A stretch of 64,000 bases of DNA from Nannobrachium achirus (lineage: Eukaryota > Chordata > Actinopteri > Myctophiformes > Myctophidae): the NCBI GenBank assembly GCA_963921795.1, contig OY997653.1, positions 1,407,501 through 1,471,500 on the forward strand, written 5' to 3'. The notes below the pieces were generated by a model, which was not told the DNA's origin, made no database searches, and saw only the letters and a program-made list of their open reading frames with translations. The first letter of the stretch is position 1; each line of letters begins with the position of its first letter. Both the position numbers and the translations under genes were made by a program. Shown one piece after another: positions 13,640 to 24,663 of the stretch.

Positions 13640-13858
13640 ATGGCCCAGAGTATAGCCATAAACACATTTTCATCTGTAGCCTCTGAGCAGGCTATAAAGG
13701 CTTTGAGGGCATTTACACATTATGAGATACCACATTTGATCACCCAGGATACAAATGGTGAACACATGGTGGCCCATCGACACCTAGGAGGCATTGCATT
13801 TCAATTTCAAAAGTCTGACCAGGTCTATGAAGACAGATGGCTGTTCTGTACAGAATGA
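13640..13858 (+). other. Unknown 72-codon frame, second copy
   Basis: Inverted duplicate of the frame at 8343-8561, with identical translation. The possible integrase resemblance is weak. It could equally be a chance frame. Confidence 0.2.
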
Positions 13859-14545
13859 CATTCTTGTATACAGAAACCAGACCACTTCTTTGTACTCTAT
13901 GTAGTCAAATCAATTTAAAGGTTAACTTACATAGCAACTTAAATCAAAACATGTGCAGGGAATATTACACATGTTCTGAAGGATTTCAGCCATTAATTTA
14001 ACATAAATGTTTAGCACAACCTTTGATTGTACTACCTGTATTGTTAATAATTGTGGTTTCTATATATGTTATTGTTTTGACTCTGCGTTGTTAAAAATTG
14101 ATTGATAGAATTGATACATTTCAGAAGTTAGTATATTCACATACCATTTAGTAATAATATTTGTTCTAAAAAAAACAAATAAGTAGATTTAGACTTCCTT
14201 TCTTCCCCCCTAGGGTAGATGATCATCCTCTCTTTGAGGGCATTTAAGAGATATTATGAGATGTCCACTTTTCCCATAGTTTATATCCATAATGTATATA
14301 AATATTGTATTATTATAGAGTAAACAAAGCATTTATTGTCATATATAGAATAATCAAATTATTGATCTTATATGTGCCATGGTGTATATCCATACATATA
14401 TTCATTGGATAGATATGTCATTATTATAGAGATAGGTTCATGTATTTTAGGTAACAATGCTATGTATTTCCATAGACATATTATTCTGTTGCCACTTCAT
14501 TTGTAGAAGGTGGAGGAGTGAGGGGTGGAGCACTGTATGTTACAC

Positions 14546-14716
14546 TGTGATTGGTGGAGAGATGGTTCTATTGTTCTCATTGGCCAATCATTCAGCAGTT
14601 AGTGTTTTCACCCCAGGCTCTCTGGTATAAGAAGAGTTGGTCTGTGACATGTCTCCACAAGTCTTCCAGGATATCCATCATTTCTGATCAAATCTTACTG
14701 TGGACTTCAGGGGAAG
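14546..14716 (+). promoter_or_regulatory. Likely promoter and 5' UTR of the zinc-finger first exon
   Basis: In order there is an inverted CCAAT (gattggtgg) near 14548, a forward CCAAT (tggccaatca) at about 14581-14590, and a TATA-like box (gtataagaa) at 14625-14633. The ATG at 14717 lies about 90 bp past the TATA-like box, so initiation near 14655-14660 would leave a short 5' UTR. The same arrangement exists inverted at about 4.64-4.82 and 7.49-7.66 kb. This is inferred from motif order only. Confidence 0.45.
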
Positions 14717-14768
14717 ATGAACTATCTCAACCTTAACTCTGCTGAACAGGAGGAAAACAAAGACTTTG
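14717..14768 (+). CDS. Putative first coding exon of a C2H2 zinc-finger protein
   Basis: ATG is followed by 17 codons (MNYLNLNSAEQEENKDF) and one extra base, then a donor g|gtatgt. The exon ends in phase 1 with G. The zinc-finger exons at 2331 and 11335 begin with TG after their acceptors, so joining them would give GTG and keep the finger frame. This frame fit, and the promoter motifs upstream, are the reasons for the call. No zinc-finger exon lies downstream on the plus strand in this window, so a partner would have to be elsewhere. Confidence 0.45.
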
Positions 14769-15505
14769 GTATGTTACGTACTCTATTTAATTTATTATTT
14801 ATTCTCTATATTTCGTTTTTTCCCCATTGTGTTAAATTGAACTGTTGCTTTGCTGTATATTAGACCAATTCCAGCTTGACTCTCTTTTTAACTCATGAAT
14901 GCAAAAGCAGTCTTCTAAAGTAACCATAACAATTTGCCTATTAAATAATGTTAAACCACAAAGTAATAAAACACGTAATGTCTAGTGAACAAATGGACTC
15001 ACAACTGAGTTTTATATAGAAATACATATTTATAGAAAATGAAAACAGCATTTAGGTTCAAAGCCTGGACTGTGAAAATACCCCTCTTCCTTCAGGAATA
15101 ATATCACAACACTGTAAGTGCAAAATAAAAAATATATAATCTTCCCACAGTTCATATTAAAATAATAAACACCCATTAGATGTCTCCCTTTGAGTCACTT
15201 AATGACAATTATAATAATTTGTGGGCCTACACACTCACACACAGTCCCTAAAAGCCAGCAAAATGAACTACTACCTAAGTTAGCAGGGACTTAGGTGGGA
15301 CAGTTAACAAAGCATTATCCAGTTTCTGTCTATTGTCCCCCAGTTTCTGTCTACTGTCTCCCCCCACCACCACCATGATTGGTCCATCAGAGTCATTGTG
15401 AGTATTTAACATAGCTCTGTTTAGCTCCATGACACAGTCATGACACAGTTCCATGTGTGCAAGTTCCTGAGGCTGAACTCTCTTCTGGACTAAAGGTGAA
15501 GTATA

Positions 15506-15506
15506 A

Positions 15507-15542
<36 letters not shown>

Positions 15543-15543
15543 C
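15506..15543. repeat. (ATAG)n microsatellite
   Basis: Inverted counterpart of the CTAT tracts. Confidence 0.9.
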
Positions 15544-15917
15544 AGGTTGATGCACCAATTGATGCAGGTTAGAGTTGTCCCATCTAAAAAAGAAGGTAAT
15601 ATTTGAATTCTCCATCAAAAAATACATACAATAGACATCCAATTTGTTTTTTAGATGGATAGGGTACAATTGGCAATAATAAAATACCAATTGATGCAGG
15701 TTAGAGTTGTTCTATCCCAAAAATAAGGTAATATGTGAATTCTCCATCAAAAGATACATACAATAGACATCCAATTTGTTTTTTAGATGGATAGGGTACA
15801 ATTGGCAATAATAAAATACCAATTGATGCAGGTTAGAGTTGTCCTATGCAAAAAAGAAGGTCATATTTGAATTCTCCATCAAAAAACACATACAATAGAC
15901 ACCCCCTTTTTTTTTTG

Positions 15918-16176
15918 TGGCATTTTTTTCGCGGCCTCGTACATGGATGCGTCCACGGCCGGCCGTTTGCGTCCACGGCCGCGGCCTCATCCACGGCCTC
16001 GTCCACGGCCGCGGCCTTGTCCACGGCCTCGTCCACGGCCGCGTCCCCGGCCGTCTGCGTCCACGGCCGCGTCCACGGCCGGGACGGCCGGCCGTTTGCG
16101 TCCGTGGACGCGGCCTCGCGTCCACGGCCGTTTTTTTCGCGGCCGCGTACATGGACGTGGACGCGGCGGCCAACGG
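15918..16176. repeat. GC-rich minisatellite at duplication breakpoint
   Basis: Imperfect short repeats of 'gtccacggccgcg' and 'cctcgtccacggc' fill about 260 bp with very high GC and CpG, unlike the AT-rich surroundings. Short remnants of the same motif sit at 3390-3412 and 6236-6258, exactly where other duplication boundaries fall. Reading frames across it (Arg-Pro rich on one strand) are artefacts of composition. Confidence 0.85.
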
Positions 16177-16189
16177 CTCTTGCTGGCAT

Positions 16190-16545
16190 TATCAGTGAAC
16201 ATTTGAAATCTAAATTATATTAAAAAAAAAGAAAAAGATCTTGATTGCATTTAAAACACAATTTTCTAAAATGTCTCTGTTATTTGTCATGTGACAACGC
16301 ATATGGCTTAACATACATCCTTGTAAACAGATAGTTGTGGATTCTGTGAGGGATATAAATAAAACTAATCTAAATGACTCATACCTTGACATGGAAATTA
16401 AGGATTTATTAATCTGAGTACCCAGAAGTTCTTTTTTTCACCACTAGAAGGATTTATAGCTAAATGACTCTTTGGTAGAGGTTTGTCTTTCAGGTAGATA
16501 ATGTGCCATCTTCAATAGCTTCTCCATTGATTATCGTTGATTATC
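16190..16545. repeat. ~350-bp dispersed repeat, copy 1
   Basis: It matches 37203-37557 in the same orientation with small indels, from 'cagtgaacatttgaaatcta' to 'gcttctcc.ttgattatc'. I do not recognise the class. Confidence 0.85.
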
Positions 16546-16740
16546 ATTATAGAGCTGAAGAGACACTATAGCAATGATTACTATCAGAATAAAGTACAAT
16601 TAAATGGGGAATTGGATGCAATTAAATTGTGTTTTAATGTGACACCATCTTTGCAAGTCCGTATTAAGTGAATTTCACAAGTTTTATTGAACTGTGATGG
16701 TGTACACTAAACTGCCATTCTTATTTTACTTTATTAAACC

Positions 16741-17000
16741 AGTGGTTCTCAAAGTGGGGTCAGGGGTCCTTGAGAGGGCTCCCCAGCTAAATGATTGATA
16801 GTTAGGAACCAAATGGACCCATTGACCCATAATTCTGATGGTGTAAATGGTACCAAATGGTGCCACCATTTGTACACCGTCAGAATTATGGGTCAAATCC
16901 AGACCTCCCCTAATTTAGGCTACAACTACTACTGACAATAGATTAAGAATAAATAAAGCAAAAACAAATGATTTCTACCATAAAGAACATTATGTAAAGC
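16741..17000. mobile_element. hAT-like element end (CAGTGGTTCTCAAAG)
   Basis: It starts with the CAGTGGTTCTCAA terminus common to hAT-Charlie-like elements and contains a small inverted pair (tctgatggtgtaaatggtacc / tgtacaccgtcagaattat). No matching right end with a target duplication was found. Confidence 0.4.
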
Positions 17001-17057
17001 AGGCTAAAAATAATTGTCATTAAGGCAGGGACATTAGCTGGTATTATTATTATTAGC

Positions 17058-18170
17058 CTATTATTAGTGGCCAAGGCCACGAAGTGGCAAATGGCCACTT
17101 ATTGATATTGGACTTCAGCACTATTATTATTATTCCGCCACTTTTGCTCTAGCGGCTAGACCGTGCAGTCACATTTTACGAAACTCGGCAGTATGGCAGA
17201 GGACTATGCCAAACGGCTAAAACGCGAAGCTCGCAACAATCGGCCAAAGGGTGGCGCTGTAGGAAGCCTTTGAAAAATGCCAACTTTGAACTGGTGTAGC
17301 TCATGCCCTGTTTCAGGTACAGCAATGAAACCTGTATATACTTATGCGTCTCCTCATGCCGAACAACTTTTACGCTCTGACTTTTGACCTCTGACCTTTA
17401 CTTCTCCCACAATTTTGAATTATATGAAAAACAGTAAAAATGTATCTCCTCCTGGGATTTTCGCGTAACGTGCGCAAAACTTTTTTTACATGAACTTTGG
17501 ACCAATACGGTCTGAAAAGTTAGGCGGATTTTCTTTAAAGCGAAACATTATTTTTTAATAATTCACTCAATGTTGCAGTTTTATGCAAATTATTCTTCTG
17601 CCTCTAAATCATACATGCAAAGTGACACGTTCATGGCATTTGGCAAATATGTAGAGGGTTAGTCCAAATATCACTGAAAGCAATCTTACTCCAATTGGCC
17701 AAAGGGGGGCGCTATACGAAGCGTTTGAATACTCAAACTTTAAAGGGGCATAAGTCATGCCTCGTTTCGTTTGAAGACATGCAACTTGCTTACACGCGTG
17801 CCTTGACTCAAGCGGAAGACATCTGTGTGTTTGTTAAGTAAGTTCCGCCCTTAGATTTTCCGCCATTTTGAGCAGTTTGTAAAACACTTAAACCCGCTTT
17901 TATTCTGGAACTTTCGCGTCACGTGCACGGAACTTTTTTTACATGAACTTTGGACCAATATCTAAAGATCTGTCAGATCGGATTTTTTTTTAATTAAAAC
18001 ATGCTTTTTTAATAATTCAATCAATATTGCGGTTTTATGCAAATTATTCTTCTGCCTCTAAAACATACATGCAAAGTAAAATTTTCATGATGAACTACTG
18101 TAGAGGGTTAGTCCAAATATCACTGAAACCAATCTTACCCCAATTGGCCAAAGGGGGGCGCTATATCATT
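17058..18170 (+). repeat. Large dispersed repeat, copy 1
   Basis: It is highly similar to 62926-64000, starting 'ggccaaggccacgaagtggc'. Internally it carries two diverged ~460-bp units, each with 'ttatgcaaattattcttctg' and 'ccaattggccaaaggggggc'. No coding capacity is apparent. A possible far end ('gctgcttgcagctatattta') is at 19961-19982, so the full unit may be about 2.9 kb, interrupted by SINE-like insertions. The class is unknown to me. Confidence 0.8.
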
Positions 18171-18237
18171 TCGAAAGAAGGCGTCAAGTACATTACATGA
18201 AACTTTTTTTTTTTTTTTTTAATGACAGGTCCATTAT

Positions 18238-18345
18238 GTGTGACTGCCGTAGTGTAGTGGTCAGTGCCTGTGCCTGGTATACGCATGGTTGAGTGTTCAA
18301 ACCCCACGTCGGGTTGGGTTGATGTTAACATCCTGGATGCCCATG
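18238..18345 (+). mobile_element. tRNA-derived SINE-like head 1
   Basis: Pol III A box (tagtgtagtgg) and B box (gagtgttcaaacccc) occur at tRNA-like spacing. It lacks a clean cloverleaf, so it is read as a SINE head and not as a tRNA gene. Confidence 0.5.
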
Positions 18346-18599
18346 GCATGTGCGTATGTCAAACTCTTTAATGTGGACACGTCTGATCTAACTCCAGATC
18401 ACCTTCATGTTTAAAATGAGCCCTTCTCTACAGGCCGTTTTGTTTCTGTTCTGAGTAAAAGAAAATGTCAGAAATACTCAGATTACATTTACTCAGATTG
18501 ATTTCACCCCAAGCCTCCAAAATATAAAAAAGAAATCAATAAAATCAAGGCACTCAGCCTAAATAGAACTTTTTTTTTTTTTTTTTACAAACATGGTGA

Positions 18600-18695
18600 A
18601 CAGATCCTGTGGCTGCCTAGTGTAGTGGTCAGGGCATATGCCTTTCATGCAGAAGGTCGTTGGATCGAATCCCGCCTGGGGTTTATATAAGCATA
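18600..18695 (+). mobile_element. tRNA-derived SINE-like head 2
   Basis: A box (tagtgtagtgg) and B box (ggatcgaatcccg) at tRNA-like spacing, preceded by a T-run at 18570-18586. A degenerate anticodon arm is visible. No acceptor stem closes convincingly. Confidence 0.5.
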
Positions 18696-18914
18696 AAACC
18701 ATGACATTTGGTAGACTTTACAGTTTGGTTCCTTGAACAATGTCTGATATGGAGCCTTCCTAAAAATGTCCCCCAACCCCCCTTGATGCATATTTTAATA
18801 TCCGCCATTACTAAATAATGTATTTTGCATCATAAATCCTGAAACAAGCATTATAATACAAACTGTCATGTCTACACCTATGTTGTGATTTCCAAGGATT
18901 GCAATGATATCATG

Positions 18915-19085
18915 TACCAGCTCAGTGGCCTAGTGAGACTGGGAGATCTGGGTTCAAACCCGGGTCGCGTCATACCAAAGATTCTAAAAAATGGGACCCA
19001 GTGCCTCCCTGCTTGAAACTCAGTATCAAGGGTTGGGTTGGATTGGGGGTAACTCCCTGCGACATACAGTACTAGCGTCATGTCC
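18915..19085 (+). mobile_element. tRNA-derived SINE-like element 3
   Basis: A near-perfect B box (gggttcaaacccggg) is followed by a body (tgcctccctgcttgaaact, then gggttgggttggattgggg) of the kind seen in fish SINEs. The reverse translation contains the GFEPRSPS signature typical of B-box-containing SINEs. 19.1-19.96 kb holds further non-coding sequence belonging to the same large repeat. Confidence 0.55.
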
Positions 19086-20313
19086 AGGGGGTGTACTTGT
19101 ACATCAAGCTGCCTTACGCTACAGAAATAGGAGATAGGCTCCTGCCCTATGAGATTCATGGTCTGGCCGATTCATATGGTCTTCATAGCTCAGCAAGGCT
19201 TACTATGTACATCATCAAACTGTCCAGGTGCATAGTATCACAGTTTTTTATGTCTGTTGCATATAGGCCTACAGTCTTTTGCATACATGTTGTGTAGAGG
19301 CCAATTTGTGCTTTTACCTATGACCACCGATTAGTGTAAAACTTTGTATGCACACTTCCCAGAGGCCAAGGAAAAACCTGTTCCCTGCATTTTTCACATC
19401 TGCCATTTATAGCGCCACCAGTGTTACAGTATGTAAAACACATTCTTCGATATTACTCCTTCAGATTTTATCCAAAAATCACACAAATCAGTACACAGTA
19501 TCTCTACAGTGATGTGATCATGACGGATTTGTCAGATATCATATTCTATCTAATTGGCTAACATTGAATTCCAAGGTTTGCAGGATTGCTCCTTTTTGAA
19601 CAAAATGTCTCAAACGCAGTGTGAGATTTTGCACACACATTCCCACTAGGCCACATTCCCACTAGATGCCACCCTTCTCACATTGGCCTGTTATAGCACC
19701 ACCAGCGGGTCAATTTTTGGAACAACATGTCTCAAATCCCGCATGCAGCGTCCGATTGCCGTGAAATGCCCAAGAACACGTGGTACCCTTTTCACTTTGG
19801 CCTATTATAGTCACCACTAGGCCAAAAAAAAAAAAAAAAAAAACACCTGACCTGCCGGAGACCTGTTCGGAAGAACACTGCTTCCAGTTTTTCTTTGATT
19901 TGTTCTTTGCTTTCCCTTGATGCTTTTTTGCTTTCCTGCTTTTTCTGCCTTGGCCACTTTATCGCTGCTTGCAGCTATATTTATTATTATTATTGGCCTA
20001 TTATTATTACCCGTATATTAGTATTACCCCTATCGTTAAATCGGTTCACGAAGCCGAGGTCCTAGGGCTGGTGTACACGACACATTTCCAAACCCCGCTG
20101 TGTGTTCCCTGGGGGCGTGAAAAATAAGGGGGTGGGCTCTACATGTCCTCTGGGACCCCATCTACGTATGGACACCACTTGTTCGCCCATCCGTCTTACG
20201 GATGCTTTTTTATTCCATTTTATTTGTTTTAGGGTCCTATCTTGCAGTTCAAGCCTATTTCCACAGGGTGGCAGGCTACTTTCCCAACCTACTGGAGGTG
20301 AACATGCAGGGGC

Positions 20314-20477
20314 GTCAATTGGGTATGGCAAGCTATGGCAACTGCCATACCTTGGCTACAGGGGGGAAATAATTAAATGTACTTTTCATCGTGCCTGTTG
20401 CTAAGTTATGGCAACATGATTGGTGTCTTGCAAGACACCAGTCATGTTGCCATACCTTAGCCTTTCCTGAACTGACG
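20314..20477. mobile_element. Foldback MITE (GGGGCGTCAATTGGGTATGG family), copy 1
   Basis: The left end 'ggggcgtcaattgggtatgg' and right end 'ctgaactgacgccgctg' form imperfect terminal inverted repeats. An internal hairpin is built from 'ggcaacatgattggtgtctt' and its complement. Other copies are at 34587-34942 and 50350-50536. No target duplication could be fixed. Confidence 0.7.
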
Positions 20478-20688
20478 CCGCTGTGAACATGTGTACACAG
20501 CCAGCATATTACTCAATGCCAAACTTTGCACACACACTCCTTGCCTGCCAATCCACAACCTCCACCCCTCCAGGGACCCCTGGAGCTCCAGGGACCCCCA
20601 GGGCTTATCTCCCGATTAGGACACTTTCCAGCATAGTGACATGCAGAACAAACTGTCCATATAGTATGGTTTACATAAAAGTCAGTTG

Positions 20689-20693
<5 letters not shown>

Positions 20694-20761
<68 letters not shown>

Positions 20762-20768
20762 CATATAC

Positions 20769-20827
<59 letters not shown>
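20694..20827. repeat. (CA)n then (TA)n microsatellite
   Basis: A CA tract to 20756 passes through 'tatacatatacata' into a TA tract ending at about 20827. Confidence 0.95.
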
Positions 20828-20831
<4 letters not shown>

Positions 20832-21397
20832 CATTTATTTATTTCATAAATATTTTTCATCACAATTGGGTTTGTGGGGAGCCATCCCTGCTTCAAGCTG
20901 TCACAGCACGGCACCAACACTTCAAACTAGTTAAAAAACCCAATACAGCAGATCTACAAGCACCTCACAGATCTACAAGCACCTCGCACATGCCAGGGAC
21001 AGAGTTAGGTTGGCCTGCATAAGCCTTGCTGTCAACACACTATACTACACCACTCAGGCCACCAAGCCAGGTGTGGTCAATTAGTGCCTTCTTTTGATCA
21101 GTGGCTTCTGCTTGATGAGTGGCACCAGTCTGTCTTTGTTCACTGGTCAGTCAAGTTCACTGGGAGAGAATATGTTTCAGATCAGTGCAAGTGTATTTGT
21201 TTTCCATTTGGACTTACTGTGTTTTGTTGGTACAGTATGCGTGCGACTAACATATTTCTCATAATTCCAATTTGTTTGTTGTTTAATTAGCCGGATTGTG
21301 AATGCCCTGCATTTTTCTTTCATCTTTAGAACCACACGTGTGTAACAAAACAGAGTGGTGATCATTTGGTGTGGGTGAAGAGAAGAAAAACATTTCA

Positions 21398-21512
21398 TTA
21401 AAGGAGTAGTTCACCCCCAAAGTGACTTTTTTTCTATTGAACTCAAGTCTCCATGGCGTGAGTAATACATTGAAAAAATAAGTCATTTTGGGGGTGAACT
21501 ACTCCTTGAATG
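21398..21512. mobile_element. Short foldback MITE
   Basis: About 28-bp terminal inverted repeats, 'aaggagtagttcacccccaa' at the left and its complement at the right, enclose about 60 bp. Elements with this terminus are very common in fish genomes. Confidence 0.75.
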
Positions 21513-21555
21513 TCAGTTTTGTGGTGTTTTGACTGGACACCCTGAGGATATTGCC

Positions 21556-21561
<6 letters not shown>

Positions 21562-21614
<53 letters not shown>
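21562..21614. repeat. (GACA)n microsatellite
   Basis: Tetranucleotide tract after a short GATA run. Confidence 0.95.
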
Positions 21615-21739
21615 GAATTGTAGGCCTTGCATTTATTTGACTTGGTTCCAACAGATGGCGAAAATAGCTAATCTTCAAGCTCACAATGCCTCACTGTTTG
21701 GACAAAGAGTTGAGGCGTTACATTTTGTAAAACACGGCC

Positions 21740-21820
21740 TTGTGAAAATAGCAGATCTACATGCTCACAACACCTCACAACGCAGGGCGGCGTGAGCATG
21801 TAGATCTGATATTTTCACAA
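21740..21820. repeat. Palindromic hairpin element (GATCTACA.GCTC family)
   Basis: The arms 'gtgaaaatagcagatctaca' and the complementary right arm enclose a degenerate loop. This copy has 'atgctcac' in place of 'aagctcac', on both arms, as does the 40937-41013 copy. Confidence 0.8.
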
Positions 21821-21970
21821 TTTCTGCCCCTAATATTTAATTTATCATTTTAAAAGTATTAAAAAGTCCTTAAATTGTCTCTTTAGAAATGTGCAGATAG
21901 CCTCTGTACACTGTTGAGTGGAAAAACAATGTTTCACATTAAGCTAAACATTTGGGACCACCCAAGATCA

Positions 21971-22077
21971 TTTGGAGACCCCTCTAGGGGTCCCATAGTT
22001 GAACCACTGACTTATAAGGGGAGTATGGAGACCCCTCTAGGGGTCCCATAGTTGAACCACTGACTTATAAGGGGAGT
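21971..22077. repeat. 53-bp tandem duplication
   Basis: Two copies of 'agacccctctaggggtcccatag...ttataaggggagtat'. The unit contains a hAT-like right end (gttgaaccactg). Confidence 0.85.
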
Positions 22078-22189
22078 ATATGAGGCTGGATCCGTCTGGA
22101 ACACTGCACTAGGCTCTCGCCAGCTCTGTAGCTCTCCACACTTGAACAGTTGTGTCCTTAAATTCAATTATAATAATTAACCCCTGTGT

Positions 22190-22558
22190 ATACGGGCAAT
22201 AGTTTTACATGACTTTGTGTACACAGCCAATAGTTTTACATGAACATGTTCAGGCTTTAGTACTGTACTGTCTCGTGTAGCCCAACAGAGCCCATCACAG
22301 CACAACACGGCCCACCAGAGCCCAATACAGCCTATACCAGAGCCCAATAGACTCCAGCAAACCTAAGTCCAGCCCAGTCCTGCCCAATAGGAGTATAGAC
22401 CAGGGAAGGGGGGTAGTTAGATGACTCCACCAGGCCATTACAGTGACTGTAATGGCAGACCAGGGTAGACAGGACTGCACCAGACTCCACCAGGCTGCTC
22501 CATGCTCCAGCCAGCTCTGTAGATCCTGTGTACACGGCACTCCTAACTCGAAAGGTCA
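22190..22558. repeat. ~360-bp direct repeat, copy 1
   Basis: Matches 24262-24612 in the same orientation: 'cgggcaatagttttacatga', then a run of 'cagagcccaa' type short repeats, ending 'ccagccagctctgtagatcc'. No function is recognised. Confidence 0.85.
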
Positions 22559-22769
22559 AGGAAAAGGGTCGTTTTAGGCGTCAAAACAGGCCCTTTGTCC
22601 TTAACACCTTGACGTCCGAAATAGAATGGTGGTTGGTAGATTAGCCGTGACATTTCTATTATTGTATTGTGATCTGAGACATAATATTATGTTTATAAAC
22701 ATGACCCCTCCATCTTGAACAGCGCCGCTGTTTTTTCTTTTTTTTTTCTCCCCCAGGCCAGTAACTCAC

Positions 22770-22934
22770 CATGATTTTCTCGATTTCCGTTGGGATAGAA
22801 TGGGGGTTTTGGCCGATCGTCGATGTCCCCGTGCGTTTCGCGTGCGCGATCCTTTCACGTAAATGTCCCCGCAAATAGTCCATGTGTGACTGAAGAACAG
22901 AACTGAAAAGTTTCGCTAGCATAGCCCCAAGCAT
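22770..22934 (-). CDS. Putative first coding exon of an unrecognised gene
   Basis: An ATG in fair context (gcagccATGc) opens 55 codons starting MLGAMLAKLFSS and ending EIEKIM, directly followed by a strong donor (gtgagt). An in-frame ATG also lies upstream at 23037-23039. The 5' side is GC- and CpG-rich and carries a perfect CRE. The start, coding exon, donor and promoter motif fit a real first exon, but I recognise no family. I see no matching second exon downstream, and the whole piece lies inside a TTAA-bounded element. It may be a captured exon rather than a live gene. Confidence 0.35.
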
Positions 22935-23006
22935 GGCTGCAGGAGGAGCTCGAGTGTGTAGACAGTAAACGGATGGGTGGAAGGTGCCTTGGAGAAGGAG
23001 AGGCGC

Positions 23007-23014
23007 TGACGTCA
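23007..23014. promoter_or_regulatory. Perfect cAMP response element
   Basis: Palindrome TGACGTCA in a CpG-rich stretch, 73 bp upstream of the ATG at 22934 on the minus strand. A CREB/ATF site is inferred from the sequence only. Confidence 0.45.
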
Positions 23015-23329
23015 CCTCTGCTTCATGCACGGTCTGCATGAGCTATCAGTGCACGAGTGGTGACTAGGGAAGGTTAGACGATCGCCGATTTTCGGATCAA
23101 AAGCTTTTATTCCGGTTTTAAAGACAAAGTCCGGGAATGTACGACGTGGCTGAGAGTCCCTGGGGGGATGTGCGATATAGTACGGTTTTAACATTAAGGG
23201 GCTCCCCTTGGCTTAGAAGGTGTTAAAATGAATAAAAAAATCAAAAAAATATGTTTTGTTTCAGGCAGGACACACGTTTCATATTTGAAGCATGCCCGAT
23301 CTGATGGAATGGGTTTCGTGTCTCTCCGA

Positions 23330-24240
23330 CACTTTGAACCCTTTACGATTGCGAAAAAGACACCGAAACCCGGATTTTTGTCCTTAAAATCAATAAAAAA
23401 ATCTAAAAAAATCTGTTTGTTTTACGCAGGAAACACTTTTCATATTTGAAGGATGCCTGATCCGATGGAATGGGTTTCGTGTCTCTCCGACAATTTTAAC
23501 CCTTTATGATTGCGAAAAAGACACGAAATTTGCACGCCACCAACACGATTACACATTCTTTCGGATAAAAGACACTTATTCTGACTTACTTTTTGACGCT
23601 GAATCCAACAAACCCGGTCTCGTGTCTCTACAACACTTTGAACCCTTTACGATTGCGAAAAAGACACCGAAACCCGGATTTTTGTCCTTAAAATCAATAA
23701 AAAAATCTAAAAAAATCTGTTTGTTTTACGCAGGAAACACTTTTCATATTTGAAGGATGCCTGATCCGATGGAATGGGTTTCGTGTCTCTCCGACAATTT
23801 TAACCCTTTATGATTGCGAAAAAGACACGAAATTTGCACACCACCAACACGATTACACATTCTTTCGGATAAAAGACACTTATTCTGACTTACTTTTTGA
23901 CGCTGAATCCAACAAACCCGGTCTCGTGTCTCTACGACACTTTGAACCCTTTACAATTGCGAAAAAGACACCGAAACCCGGATTTTTGTCCTTAAAATCA
24001 ATAAAAAAATCTAAAAAAATCTGTTTGTTTTACGCAGGAAACACTTTTCATATTTGAAGGATGCCTGATCCGATGGAATGGGTTTCGTGTCTCTCCGACA
24101 ATTTTAACCCTTTATGATTGCGAAAAAGACACGAAATTTGCACGCCACCAACACGATTACACATTCTTTCGGATAAAAGACACTTATTCTGACTTACTTT
24201 TTGACGCTGAATCCAACAAACCCGGTCTCGTGTCTCTACG
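23330..24240. repeat. 304-bp satellite, three tandem units
   Basis: 'tttgaaccctttacgattgc' recurs at 304-bp intervals (ending near 23350, 23654 and 23958). Units are about 98% alike. Each unit itself contains two diverged halves sharing 'gggtttcgtgtctctccgac' and 'attgcgaaaaagacac'. A partial unit precedes it at 23228-23330. Confidence 0.9.
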
Positions 24241-24261
24241 ACACTCCTAACTCGAAAGCCA

Positions 24262-24612
24262 CTGTGTACACGGGCAATAGTTTTACATGACTTTGTGTAC
24301 ACGGCCAATAGTTTTACATGAACATGTCTAGGCTTTAGTACTGTACTGCCTCGTGTAGCCCAACAGAGCCCAGCACAGCACAACACGGCCCACCAGAGCC
24401 CAATACAGCCTACCAGAGCCCAATAGAGTCCAGCAAACCTAAGTCCAGCCCAGTCCTGCCGAGTAGGAGTATAGACCGGGGAAAGGGGGTAGTTAGATGA
24501 CTCCACCAGGCCATTACTGTCCAGATCTGGCTTGAATTGGCCAGACCAGGGTAGACAGGACTGCACCAGACTCCACCAGGCTGCTCCATGCTCCAGCCAG
24601 CTCTGTAGATCC
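24262..24612. repeat. ~360-bp direct repeat, copy 2
   Basis: Copy of 22190-22558. The two copies flank the TTAA-bounded element and the 304-bp satellite. Confidence 0.85.
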
Positions 24613-24663
24613 TTGCATATGCGATTAACCACTGTGTACACGGGCAATAGTTTTAAGTTTTAC

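Larger units (their letters stand above)
12764..15914. repeat. Inverted repeat, right arm (~3.2 kb)
   Basis: Reverse complement of 6262-9438. It ends at the poly-T and ccccc that adjoin the GC-rich minisatellite. This copy keeps the promoter and first exon of the zinc-finger gene with an intact ATG. Confidence 0.92.
22601..23226. mobile_element. TTAA-bounded TIR element (piggyBac-like MITE?)
   Basis: The element is bounded by TTAA at 22601-22604 and at 23223-23226. The ends read TTAACACCTTGACG and, in complement, TTAACACCTTCTAAG. TTAA targets with short inverted ends suggest a piggyBac-type element. The interior is CpG-rich and holds a candidate promoter and coding exon (next entries). It has no transposase. 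Confidence 0.5.

Noticed and set aside
15833..16223. Arg/Pro-rich open frames on both strands
   Set aside because: Produced by the GC-rich minisatellite; open in several frames at once.
18600..18695. Possible functional tRNA gene
   Set aside because: A and B boxes are present but the acceptor and anticodon stems do not close; two similar modules nearby suggest SINEs.
16741..22005. One 5-kb hAT from CAGTGGTTCTCAAAG (16741) to GTTGAACCACTG (about 22003)
   Set aside because: Ends could pair but flanking 8-mers differ, and the interior is a patchwork of unrelated repeats.
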